Positions 41,079 through 48,682 of a stretch of 64,000 nt of DNA are shown here, piece by piece. The notes below the pieces were generated by a model. That model saw only the letters and a program-made list of their open reading frames with translations, was not told the origin of the DNA and did no database searches. The DNA is from Firmicutes bacterium HGW-Firmicutes-16. Lineage in GTDB: Bacteria; Bacillota; Clostridia; Oscillospirales; Oscillospiraceae. The stretch lies in NCBI GenBank assembly GCA_002841545.1, contig PGZZ01000006.1, forward strand, positions 124,001 to 188,000, in the 5' to 3' direction. Positions within the stretch are counted from its first letter, which is position 1, and each line of letters begins with the position of its first letter. Made by a program: the position numbers and the translations under genes.

Positions 41079-41112
41079 AAAACCTGTATTCATTGAAAAC
41101 ACAGGTTTTTTG
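41079..41112 (+). terminator. Terminator beside the tRNA-Tyr fragment
   Basis: AAACCTGT pairs with ACAGGTTTTTT around a short loop. Its position immediately before a tRNA 3' end repeats the layout seen at attL and attR. Confidence 0.85.
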
Positions 41113-41114
41113 CT

Positions 41115-41182
41115 TGGTGGAGGAGGGTGGATTCGAACCACCGAAGTCACTGACAACAGATTTACAGTCTGCCCCGTTTGGC
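41115..41182 (-). other. tRNA-Tyr 3' fragment: fossil attachment core
   Basis: On the minus strand this reads CCA end (41115-41117), acceptor arm, T-arm (GGTGG..CCACC with TTCGAA), long variable arm and the anticodon stem-loop with GTA (complement of TAC at 41162-41164), then stops within the D-arm near 41182. No acceptor 5' strand follows. A tRNA-Tyr lacking its 5' third is what an attP core or attL of an element using tRNA-Tyr looks like. It is not a functional tRNA. Confidence 0.85.
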
Positions 41183-41276
41183 AATGTGAGAACTAAAAAT
41201 ATTGCTCAAAAAAGAAGATGCCTTATCGTTCAAGATCGGGACCCTGCGTGGCCGTATACATTGTTATAAGAATAAG

Positions 41277-41314
41277 TTTAGCGGACTGATTAGCAATGAA
41301 ATTAGTCCGCTAAT
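41277..41314. terminator. Hairpin after the small leftward gene
   Basis: TTAGCGGACT (41278-41287) pairs with AGTCCGCTAA (41303-41313). It sits just beyond the stop of the leftward gene at 41340-41507. T-runs are weak on both sides, so it may be a partial terminator. Confidence 0.6.
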
Positions 41315-41339
41315 TACATTATTTACTTGATTTTCTGTA

Positions 41340-41507
41340 TTAATGTTGATTTGGTTTCTGAAATTCTTCAAGTTTTGCATTTTCCTTTTCCAGATTAACT
41401 TCAGAGCCTGCTTCCATATTATACTTATTGCACAGCTTGGATATATTCATAGGTGGCTGATAATATGACTTTTTGTTTTCTTTAAATCCTTCGAGACTGT
41501 TTTTCAT
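41340..41507 (-). CDS. 55-residue protein, unknown
   Basis: Leftward frame beginning MKNSLEGFKENKKSYYQPPMN, preceded by AGAGGAGAACAAG, an excellent ribosome site. Lys/Glu/Asn rich and mostly helical, two Met-Asn motifs, one Cys, no known domain. It lies in the same direction as, and 150 bases after, the gene at 41662-42108. Confidence 0.6.
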   Translation of the reverse strand: MKNSLEGFKENKKSYYQPPMNISKLCNKYNMEAGSEVNLEKENAKLEEFQKPNQH

Positions 41508-41661
41508 CTTGTTCTCCTCTAATCATGAAAATTATAGGACAAACAATAATTTTTCCTTAAAACTTTGCATTATTCAACTTTGTAAAATGTGACCACCATG
41601 CTGAAGAACGCTTGTATGATAATTACAATGGTTTGATAGTTGACTACTGGCGTGAATATTA

Positions 41662-42108
41662 TTATAGTAAAGGCATTTCTTCATCGTCGAATTTATCCAG
41701 CATTTCAAAACTAAACTCTCCGCGATAGTCATCTAACCATTCATCCACTTGTTGTTGCATTGACGGAAAGAGCATGAATACAGCTGCATAGATTACTGCA
41801 AGTAGATCATTCATGGTTGTATAATCCGCCGACTTTTTGCAGCCGGTAAGGAACATGAATTGTTTAGATGGTCTGCGGAATATGTCGATATCCAAGTCTT
41901 CTTTAATGAATTCGTTTTTAAAAGATTTTGCTTTCTCCGTGGATATAAGGCCTTGCGATGCCAACGCATTAGCCAGACCTTCAACAGTTACATCGTCCGG
42001 CATGGAAAAAGTGTCTGCAATGCTTTCTTGCTGCAAATCCCTGGCAATGTACTGCAGTGTACAATACGCTTTTGTAGTTGTATTAATGTCAGTTATGTTT
42101 ATGGCCAT
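41662..42108 (-). CDS. 148-residue protein, unknown
   Basis: Starts MAINITDINTTTKAYCTLQY with AGGAGGAAAAT upstream; an earlier in-frame start lacks a ribosome site. Predicted alpha-helical, acidic C-terminus (DKFDDEEMPLL). The middle includes RRPSKQFMFLTGCKKSADYTTMNDLLAVIYAAVFMLFP, possibly membrane-associated. It lies outside the late operon in the cargo zone. I recognise no family. Confidence 0.65.
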   Translation of the reverse strand: MAINITDINTTTKAYCTLQYIARDLQQESIADTFSMPDDVTVEGLANALASQGLISTEKAKSFKNEFIKEDLDIDIFRRPSKQFMFLTGCKKSADYTTMNDLLAVIYAAVFMLFPSMQQQVDEWLDDYRGEFSFEMLDKFDDEEMPLL

Positions 42109-42141
42109 ATTTTCCTCCTGAAATATTAATATGTTATTCAT

Positions 42142-42953
42142 TTATTTTAATATAAAATAAATGATGCAGCCTATAGTACATCAAAGATTTTACGCTGAAA
42201 CCACCTCGTTATGACGACTATATATTTTTGTCTCTAACTATTATATGAAACGTTTTTAAATCTGCGAGCGCAAAAAATTTACCACATTATTTAGTCACAA
42301 GTAAAACTCATCCAGACGGCAACGCCTTCTTAAATTTATATACGGCTAAGCATTCTCCTGGCTCTTTATCAAACCGAATACCTTAAAAAAACCGGCTGGC
42401 GCATGCAGCCGCCGGCCGTCTTCATCATGTACCTGACCGTGCAGGCGTATTTCGGTTCGATCCAGACCGCAGCCTCTCCGATTGTAGTTCATCAAAAGGC
42501 GACGCAACGGCTAAGAAAGTCACTAACCACCGTGTCAACAGAGATGTCGAAGATGTCATGAAAGCATCGGATAAAGCTCAGGGTAATTACGATGCCTTTC
42601 TGCACGAGGTCGCTGCATATCAAACGGTCAAAGTGTAGACGGCGTCCAATTTGGACACCATGAAAAAGAACTTTCATCAGAAGTGCTGCACGAATGGGTT
42701 AAAATAAATATTTGGTGTTGTAGGTCACTTCCGCAGGTGCCGCATCAAAGAGAAATTATTAATAAATTGTTAATAATATTGGCACTCAAATTGACCGAGT
42801 TGAAGCCATACTTGCTGCTAACGAATAAAAAGCCTTAAAAACCTCACGTTTTTTAAGGCTTTTTTCAACTGTGGACAGCGTTGTTGATTCTTCTATACAA
42901 AACACATGTTGCTCAAAAAAACAATATAATGAATTGTATCCATCTATATTAAT
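42142..42953. other. Region of decayed coding sequence
   Basis: No intact gene. Protein-like fragments are visible on the plus strand: TGWRMQPPAVFIMYLTVQAY in one frame from 42391, then DVMKASDKAQGNYDAFLHEV in another up to about 42636, and a stub IGTQIDRVEAILAANE ending TAA at 42827-42829, followed by a perfect-looking terminator at 42830-42865. The fragments are GC-richer than the intervening AT-rich DNA. I read them as remnants of phage or mobile-element genes lost by deletion. Confidence 0.45.
42830..42865 (+). terminator. Intrinsic terminator
   Basis: AAGCCTTAAAA and TTTTTTAAGGCTTTTTT around CCTCACG. It isolates the following collagen-type genes from upstream transcription. Confidence 0.92.
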
Positions 42954-42971
42954 ATGAAAGGAGGGATGCAG

Positions 42972-43478
42972 ATGTGCAATTGCTTCAATAAAATGACCCT
43001 TTATATTTTAATCTTTTTCTTACTAATCGGGTTCCTCGTTTTCGTAATTGTAGATATCACTACGCCTGCCGCATTAGGCGGAATCCAGGCACAGCTTGAT
43101 GATTCTGGAGGTGAGATCCAAGCGGATGGAAGTAATGTAATTTTTAACACTGAATTGAATGATCAAAGCAGTGCTATAAGTTATAATTCGGTAACGGGAG
43201 AATTCACAATAGCAGCGCCTGGCAATTACCTTGTAAACTGGTGGTACGCTACTGATGGCGCGGGTCCTGCTATTAATGTGAGCTTCGCTGTCGCAGTGGA
43301 TGGTGTAGCTTATTCCACCGCTTCTTCTCCGATTGTATCGGGACAACTTTCCGGCGACGCATTGGTCACACTCGCTTCGCCCGCTGTCATAACGCTTATA
43401 AATGTAACAGGTGATGATGTTTTTATTCCATCCACACCTGTGCAGGCAAATATAGTTATTACGGAAGTAGTAGACTAA
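42972..43478 (+). CDS. Membrane-anchored jelly-roll surface protein
   Basis: 168 residues from ATG 42972 (AGGAGGG 7 bases upstream). N-terminal helix (LYILIFFLLIGFLVFVIVDI) followed by an extracellular beta-rich domain (ISYNSVTGEFTIAAPGNYLVNWWYATDG..VALINVTGD-like ending VQANIVITEVVD) that closely parallels the N-terminal domain of the next gene. This C1q/TNF-like jelly-roll domain is common in clostridial collagen-like and spore-surface proteins. Single gene with its own upstream terminator. Role in the host surface is inferred. Confidence 0.75.
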   Translation: MCNCFNKMTLYILIFFLLIGFLVFVIVDITTPAALGGIQAQLDDSGGEIQADGSNVIFNTELNDQSSAISYNSVTGEFTIAAPGNYLVNWWYATDGAGPAINVSFAVAVDGVAYSTASSPIVSGQLSGDALVTLASPAVITLINVTGDDVFIPSTPVQANIVITEVVD

Positions 43479-43650
43479 ATATCTAAAAGCAATTATGTGT
43501 TATCAGCTACCTGAGAAAGCAGATTACAACTCACTGTTCCTATCAGACGCTGGGATATATTTGTATCTCAAGAAAACTTGAATAAAGCGACGAAAGTCAC
43601 TTTCAATTAATTATAATAGCCGCAAGTACTTGCGGCAGAAAGGAGGATAA

Positions 43651-44806
<1,156 letters not shown>

Positions 44807-44952
44807 CTATCCGAATATCTGAAAACACTAAGGAAAAGAGCCATTTGATTAATGGTGTCAGTCAAGCCAATACGGCGATTTATTAGCGATAGAACGGGGC
44901 GTCTCATCCGATAGTTGACAACTGCTCTGGCGCTTATAAACTTCTTAATATG

Positions 44953-45003
44953 ACGATAGCGGGCATCCTAGTAAAATGAAACAGGGATGCCCGCTATCGT
45001 TTT
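44953..45003 (+). terminator. Terminator after the collagen gene
   Basis: ACGATAGCGGGCATCC and GGATGCCCGCTATCGT, a perfect 16-bp stem, then TTT. It ends the surface-protein unit. Confidence 0.92.
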
Positions 45004-45114
45004 CAGATATATATCCAACACATTTATTTTGCTCCACTTGTAACACGGGTTGTAACAGATTAGACGCTTAAAAACGCATTTATCGAGTGTCGTCATTGAC
45101 CGAATGAGCAAAAC

Positions 45115-45162
45115 AAAACAGCCAAGAAACCCAGTAAAATCAATGGCATCTCGGCTGTTTTA
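45115..45162. terminator. Hairpin before the fossil attachment region
   Basis: AAAACAGCC (45115-45123) pairs with GGCTGTTTT (45153-45161), A-rich on one side and T-rich on the other, so usable in both directions. Nothing else is visible in 45004-45185. Confidence 0.75.
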
Positions 45163-45185
45163 GCCTGTCAGCGGGAGAAGGATTA

Positions 45186-45347
45186 GAGCCCTCACAAGAT
45201 GAGTCGGAGTCAGATGCGCTAAAGCTTCATAATGAGTGCTTTTGCGTGTTTAGTAATAGGTTAGTAATAGACCAATTTTCTGTCCAATTTGGGGCAATAT
45301 TAAAAAGCAAAACAGCACCGAAAACGTAGTGTTTTCAGTGCCGTTTA
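45186..45347 (+). repeat. Diverged copy of the attR arm (copy at 48234-48396)
   Basis: This ~160-base stretch aligns with 48234-48396: both contain the tandem TTAGTAATAG arm sites (here 45250-45270), the following GACCAATTTTC..TTTGGGGCAAT block and the hairpin AGCACCGAAAACGTAGT..TTCAGTGC. The two copies differ by scattered substitutions and small indels. Confidence 0.85.
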
Positions 45348-45380
45348 TAGTCAGGGTGACAAGACTTAACCCCGGTCAAG
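45348..45380 (-). other. Decayed tRNA-Pro attachment core
   Basis: Directly after the arm repeat, TAGTCAGGGTGACAAGACTT aligns with the start of the attR core TGGTCCGAGTGACATGACTT, and CCCGGTCAAG with its far end CCCAGTCAAG; about 14 internal bases are missing. This is in exactly the position that a tRNA-Pro core would occupy if a second element had integrated next to the first. Confidence 0.7.
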
Positions 45381-45424
45381 ATGACATTGTCAAAAATAAA
45401 ACTGGGGAGCGTTTTTATTGCTTC

Positions 45425-45625
45425 TTACTCTTTCCAAAGATCTTTAATAAGTCTTGAAATGCCCGCTTTTTGCTTTTCCGTTTCATCGAGGTTAATATTG
45501 ATAGTTAAAACTGTTCCTTCAACTGCCCCTGGTGGGACAAGCTGCTTAGGTATGTTTACTTTATCTCTGTTCTCGAGCGAGGCAATTGCATAATGCTCTT
45601 TAATCTGTTCTATGATGAAGTTCAT
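45425..45625 (-). CDS. DUF3006 protein
   Basis: 66 residues: NFIIEQIKEHYAIASLENRDKVNIPKQLVPPGAVEGTVLTININLDETEKQKAGISRLIKDLWKE, the small beta-barrel DUF3006 family (IDRFEG..A..E..VNIPK..LP..GDVL pattern). Function unknown. AAGGAGCAATA precedes the ATG; it starts 9 bases after the sigma factor stop, so the two form an operon. Confidence 0.85.
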   Translation of the reverse strand: MNFIIEQIKEHYAIASLENRDKVNIPKQLVPPGAVEGTVLTININLDETEKQKAGISRLIKDLWKE

Positions 45626-45634
45626 TATTGCTCC

Positions 45635-46186
45635 TTATTCGGTTCTCATAAGCCCTAGCGCTTTGCGTCTGGCGCGTGTAAGCATCATTCGGATGCTTGA
45701 AGGGCTTATGCCTAAATCTTTACCTAGTTCATCGTCGCTTTTCCTGAGTATGTACTTACCTTCAAGTAGCCGTTGATGTGTTTCATCCAGCATGCTCCAG
45801 ACAGAAGATAGATCCCTTAGCTGTTCCTTAATAATTATGCTCTGTTCAATATCTGTACCGTCGCTAACGCTGTCTACTAGGTTTAGATTCTCATCATCAA
45901 ACGAGCTAATAGTAATATCTTGTCGGTTACGAATTTGATTTTTCGCCTGATTTCTTACTGTAGTGATGACATAGCAGATTCTTCTTCGCTCATCAAGCTC
46001 GCGAAGCAAAGAAACTTTATCGCAAAGCCTAATCAGTGCATTTTGTAATACATCTTCGGCCTCGCAAGAGTCGGGAATTATTTTGCCTATTTCAGAAAAC
46101 ATTATTCTGCGGTATTGTAGAAATAGCTGGGTCATGAATTCTCGGTCATCTTCATCAACCATCATTGCAATTACTGACGGCAACAT
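45635..46186 (-). CDS. ECF-type sigma factor
   Basis: 183 residues. Region 2 (FLQYRRIMFSEIGKIIPDSCEAEDVLQNALIRLCDKVSLLRELDERRRICYVITTVRNQAKNQIR) and region 4 (LDETHQRLLEGKYILRKSDDELGKDLGISPSSIRMMLTRARRKAL) with no region 3 between, as in ECF sigma factors. It recruits RNA polymerase to its own promoters. It is divergent from an anti-sigma-like membrane protein and probably recognises the shared motif at 46295-46323 and 47127-47155. No copy of that motif lies before the sigma gene itself. Confidence 0.92.
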   Translation of the reverse strand: MLPSVIAMMVDEDDREFMTQLFLQYRRIMFSEIGKIIPDSCEAEDVLQNALIRLCDKVSLLRELDERRRICYVITTVRNQAKNQIRNRQDITISSFDDENLNLVDSVSDGTDIEQSIIIKEQLRDLSSVWSMLDETHQRLLEGKYILRKSDDELGKDLGISPSSIRMMLTRARRKALGLMRTE

Positions 46187-46294
46187 ATCTAAACACCCTA
46201 TACTTATTTATTTCTATTTTTTTCTTTAATTATATTATGAACAGGCAGAATTCGCAAGATTAAATAGGTGATTTGTAAAAAATCGAAAAAACAC

Positions 46295-46323
46295 TGTTGC
46301 ACTTTTTGGAATTACGTGTCTAT
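46295..46323 (+). promoter_or_regulatory. ECF-type promoter, copy 1 (anti-sigma gene)
   Basis: TGTTGCA (46295-46301), 13 bases, CGTGTCTAT (46315-46323), 37 bases upstream of the anti-sigma-like gene. Identical boxes at identical spacing recur at 47127-47155 and I found no other copy in the window. The layout (AT-poor -35 box, CGTCTA-like -10 box) is that of an ECF promoter. Confidence 0.8.
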
Positions 46324-46360
46324 CATTAGTTAGGGATTGATTTTGCATGGAGGATCGCCT

Positions 46361-47122
46361 GTGAAAGATGAAACGCAGAATAAAAAAATATTGAAAGAAC
46401 AATATGAGGAGTCTTTATTTGCTGTTCTTATGGATGAGTTTGCTGAAGCAGAGGGACAGCGGCTGATTAAGGAAAACGAAAGACTCAAGAATGATATGGA
46501 TTTCAAACTACCGGATGGCTTGGAAGCGCGATGCGAAAAGACAATAAGAAATACAATATCAGAAAAGAAACGTAAAGATGTGGGACTGAAAGTCTTAAAA
46601 GTTTTGGGCAAGGTCGCTGTTTTCGCTTTAGCATGTGGAGTAACATTTGCAGTGCTATTCAACACTGTCTCAGCATTTCGAATTAGCGTTTGGAACATAC
46701 TTAGGCAAGTAGATTCCCAAAACACTAATATTACAATAAATGATACCGGTGAACAGACAAGTGAGAATGGGAGCATTACAATTCCGACTGGCAGCTATTT
46801 ACCAACTTGGGTACCAAACGGATATGAGCTAATGTCTTATAGTAATACTGAAAATGTAGTAACGGCTGTTTTTTCAAATAGTGAAGATAACCTTATTTAT
46901 TACTTCGAATTTGGAAATGGCCAAGTGCTGGGAGTCAATACGAATAATGCAGACATGAGCAAGGATGTTGAGATTAATGGACTTGAAGGATTGCTTATTG
47001 TTAATAATGGTGTGACAAGCGTTACGTGGGCAGATGTTAAAAGGAACCTCATTTCGAGAATAAGCGCAAGGGGACTGGATGAAGATACCGTAATTAAAAT
47101 CGCTCAAAGTGTAAAAACCTGA
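46361..47122 (+). CDS. Anti-sigma-like membrane protein (DUF4367-like)
   Basis: 253 residues from GTG 46361 (GGAGG 7 bases upstream; an earlier ATG lacks a site). Cytoplasmic N-terminus of about 80 residues (Lys/Glu helices), one membrane helix (VAVFALACGVTFAVLFNTV), and an extracellular part with LPTWVPNGYELMSYSNTENVVTAVFSN..LIYYFEFGNG, the DUF4367 pattern common in anti-sigma proteins of Firmicutes. Divergent from the ECF sigma factor. Likely holds the sigma factor at the membrane until a signal is sensed outside. Its own promoter carries the ECF motif, giving feedback. Confidence 0.8.
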   Translation: MKDETQNKKILKEQYEESLFAVLMDEFAEAEGQRLIKENERLKNDMDFKLPDGLEARCEKTIRNTISEKKRKDVGLKVLKVLGKVAVFALACGVTFAVLFNTVSAFRISVWNILRQVDSQNTNITINDTGEQTSENGSITIPTGSYLPTWVPNGYELMSYSNTENVVTAVFSNSEDNLIYYFEFGNGQVLGVNTNNADMSKDVEINGLEGLLIVNNGVTSVTWADVKRNLISRISARGLDEDTVIKIAQSVKT

Positions 47123-47126
47123 CGGT

Positions 47127-47155
47127 TGTTGCATTTTCATGTTTTTCGTGTCTAT
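47127..47155 (+). promoter_or_regulatory. ECF-type promoter, copy 2 (secreted protein gene)
   Basis: TGTTGCA (47127-47133), 13 bases, CGTGTCTAT (47147-47155), beginning 5 bases after the anti-sigma gene stop. The leader that follows has AGGGAAGCCCAA twice (47161 and 47176). Confidence 0.8.
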
Positions 47156-47209
47156 TTATCAGGGAAGCCCAACGTAGGGAAGCCCAAATATAGAAATGGA
47201 GAGAAAAAT

Positions 47210-47641
47210 ATGAAAAAATCGGCAAAGAAAATACTCAGCATTATACTTGTAATCTGCATTCTTACAACAGGGTTCAGCGCTCTTGCTTTAGAAAACTCCC
47301 CCAGAATCGTGCAATCTACAATGTCGTCTTCACGTATCAGTGCTATTGGCGCGGGACTTACAATTTCTTCCTCTGGCTACGCAACATGTACATCCTCACT
47401 TGAATTTGCGTATTATAGTGATACGGGAACAACCTATATGTACCTGCAGCGCATGGTTGACGGTTATTGGACAAACGTGTATTCTTGGACCAACTCTGGT
47501 AGCCTTTTTATAAGCCAAACCGCACATGATTATGTTGCATCCGGAAACTATTATCGTGTTCACGTAGTTGCTTTAGTTTATACGTCAGGATCCCTTGTGG
47601 ACACAGCATCTCAAGATTCTAATACCGTATACTATAGCTGA
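47210..47641 (+). CDS. Small secreted protein (DUF6147-like)
   Basis: 143 residues from ATG 47210 (GGAGAG upstream). Signal peptide MKKSAKKILSIILVICILTTGFSALA with cleavage after ALA; the mature part is a Ser/Thr/Tyr-rich beta sandwich (AGLTISSSGYATCTSSLEFAYYSDTGTTYMYLQRMVDGYWTNVYSW..YYRVHVVALVYTSG) resembling DUF6147. It is the apparent output gene of the sigma regulon because it has its own copy of the ECF motif. Role outside the cell unknown. Confidence 0.8.
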   Translation: MKKSAKKILSIILVICILTTGFSALALENSPRIVQSTMSSSRISAIGAGLTISSSGYATCTSSLEFAYYSDTGTTYMYLQRMVDGYWTNVYSWTNSGSLFISQTAHDYVASGNYYRVHVVALVYTSGSLVDTASQDSNTVYYS

Positions 47642-47646
47642 CTTAT

Positions 47647-47698
47647 ACAGTCACCTGCCTACTTAATTTGTGGGTGGGTGACTGTTATCTTTTTTTGG
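47647..47698 (+). terminator. Terminator of the secreted protein gene
   Basis: ACAGTCACC pairs with GGTGACTGT around a 20-base loop, followed by TATCTTTTTTT. The ribosome site of the next gene (GGAG) begins at the end of the T-run. Confidence 0.88.
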
Positions 47699-47708
47699 AG
47701 TGAAAATT

Positions 47709-48116
47709 GTGGAAAATTCGGACTCGATTAATGATACCTTTTATGAAAATACCATACCGATTGAATTGGAAAAAACTCTTCGTTCGCTTGGAATTTTACC
47801 TATCTTTAGGGGTTATCAGTACATTTTAGATGCAGAATTAATGATAATTGAAGATAGCAATCGTATTTTTATCTTAGCAAATGAAGTTTATCCTAGCGTT
47901 GCTGCTAGATATTTTACCACAGCATCGAGAGTAGAACGGGCAATCAGACATGCAATCGAAATCTCGTGGTCGTGGTGTGGCGAAGGCTCGCTTAAAAAGC
48001 AATACGCGCATGACTTATTTATTCCAACAAATAAGCAATTTCTAGATTTTCTACATCAGCGAATATTAGAATCAATTCAGAGCAATACTGTAATTTCTTC
48101 CGATTGCTTAACTTAA
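47709..48116 (+). CDS. Stand-alone Spo0A DNA-binding domain protein
   Basis: 135 residues from GTG 47709 (GGAG 8 bases upstream). LEKTLRSLGILPIFRGYQYILDAELMIIEDSNRIFILANEVYPSVAARYFTTASRVERAIRHAIEISW aligns with the C-terminal effector domain of Spo0A (PF08769): the recognition helix TASRVERAIRHAIE (residues 71-84) is nearly identical to the family. There is no receiver domain, so control by phosphorylation is absent. It would bind Spo0A boxes constitutively or form mixed dimers with host Spo0A. Cysteine 90 and the C-terminal 45 residues differ from canonical proteins. Family certain; effect on sporulation inferred. Confidence 0.9.
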   Translation: MENSDSINDTFYENTIPIELEKTLRSLGILPIFRGYQYILDAELMIIEDSNRIFILANEVYPSVAARYFTTASRVERAIRHAIEISWSWCGEGSLKKQYAHDLFIPTNKQFLDFLHQRILESIQSNTVISSDCLT

Positions 48117-48196
48117 GAAGCTCTTCAAATTTGATGAATATTCGGAAAGTTCAAGAATCTCGAAAAATAGCGAAAATTGTGACGTTCAGCAAGAAT

Positions 48197-48226
48197 GAGG
48201 CGGAGTGAAAATATCGCTCCGCCTCT
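48197..48226 (+). terminator. Hairpin after the Spo0A-like gene
   Basis: GAGGCGGAG (48197-48205) pairs with CTCCGCCTC (48217-48225). No long T-run; a likely terminator or processing hairpin for the gene ending at 48116. Confidence 0.6.
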
Positions 48227-48297
48227 CCTAAACCCTCAGAAACTGAATCAGAGTCGGTTGCGACAGTTTCATGACGAGCATATTTACGTTTTAGCTG

Positions 48298-48318
48298 TTA
48301 GTAATAGGTTAGTAATAG
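48298..48318 (+). repeat. Integrase arm-type site, right
   Basis: Two TTAGTAATAG copies separated by one G, about 80 bases inside attR, in the same orientation as the left-arm copy at 350-369. Confidence 0.65.
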
Positions 48319-48362
48319 ACCAATTTTCCATCCACTTTGGGGCAATTCTTGAAAAACAAAAA

Positions 48363-48396
48363 AGCACCGAAAACGTAGTGTCTTCAGTGCTTTTTC
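48363..48396. terminator. Bidirectional terminator at the right end of the element
   Basis: AAAAGCACCGAAAAC and GTCTTCAGTGCTTTTT form a stem with wobble pairs, A-run before and T-run after. It touches the tRNA CCA end and would terminate the tRNA transcript leftward as well as element transcription rightward. Confidence 0.85.
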
Positions 48397-48472
48397 TGGT
48401 CCGAGTGACATGACTTGAACATGCGGCCTCTTGACCCCCAGTCAAGCGCGCTACCAACTGCGCCACACCCGG
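48397..48472 (-). tRNA. tRNA-Pro (anticodon GGG), containing attR
   Basis: 76 nt with encoded CCA. Acceptor CCGGGTG pairs with CACTCGG, discriminator A; anticodon stem CTTGA/TCAAG with loop CTGGGGG gives anticodon GGG (proline CCC codons); T-arm with TTCAAGT. The part from the CCA to the anticodon loop (48397-48443) is the attR copy supplied by the element; the 5' part is chromosomal, so the tRNA stays complete after integration. Confidence 0.95.
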
Positions 48473-48682
48473 ATATGGGGTACGCCATTCACGGCGCTTA
48501 ATTATGTTACCACAACTGCACCGCCAATGCAAGAAAAAATTTCATTAAAACTGCAAAAATATGTATCGATTGAGCACAAAATTGACCGTTGAAAACCTTT
48601 GATAGAAACAGGGCATCCGCTTACTTAACAGCGTACGCCCTGCTTTTTAATTAATATCAATAATACTAAATTGAGCCGCCAG

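Noticed and set aside
41115-41182. Functional tRNA-Tyr gene
   Set aside because: The acceptor 5' strand and most of the D-arm are missing, so it cannot fold as a tRNA.
45172-45235. Remnant of a second tRNA (GGGAGAAGGATTAGAGCCCTC resembles a T-arm)
   Set aside because: The match is short, lacks an anticodon arm, and part of the stretch is shared with the repeat at 48234, so it is more simply part of the arm repeat.
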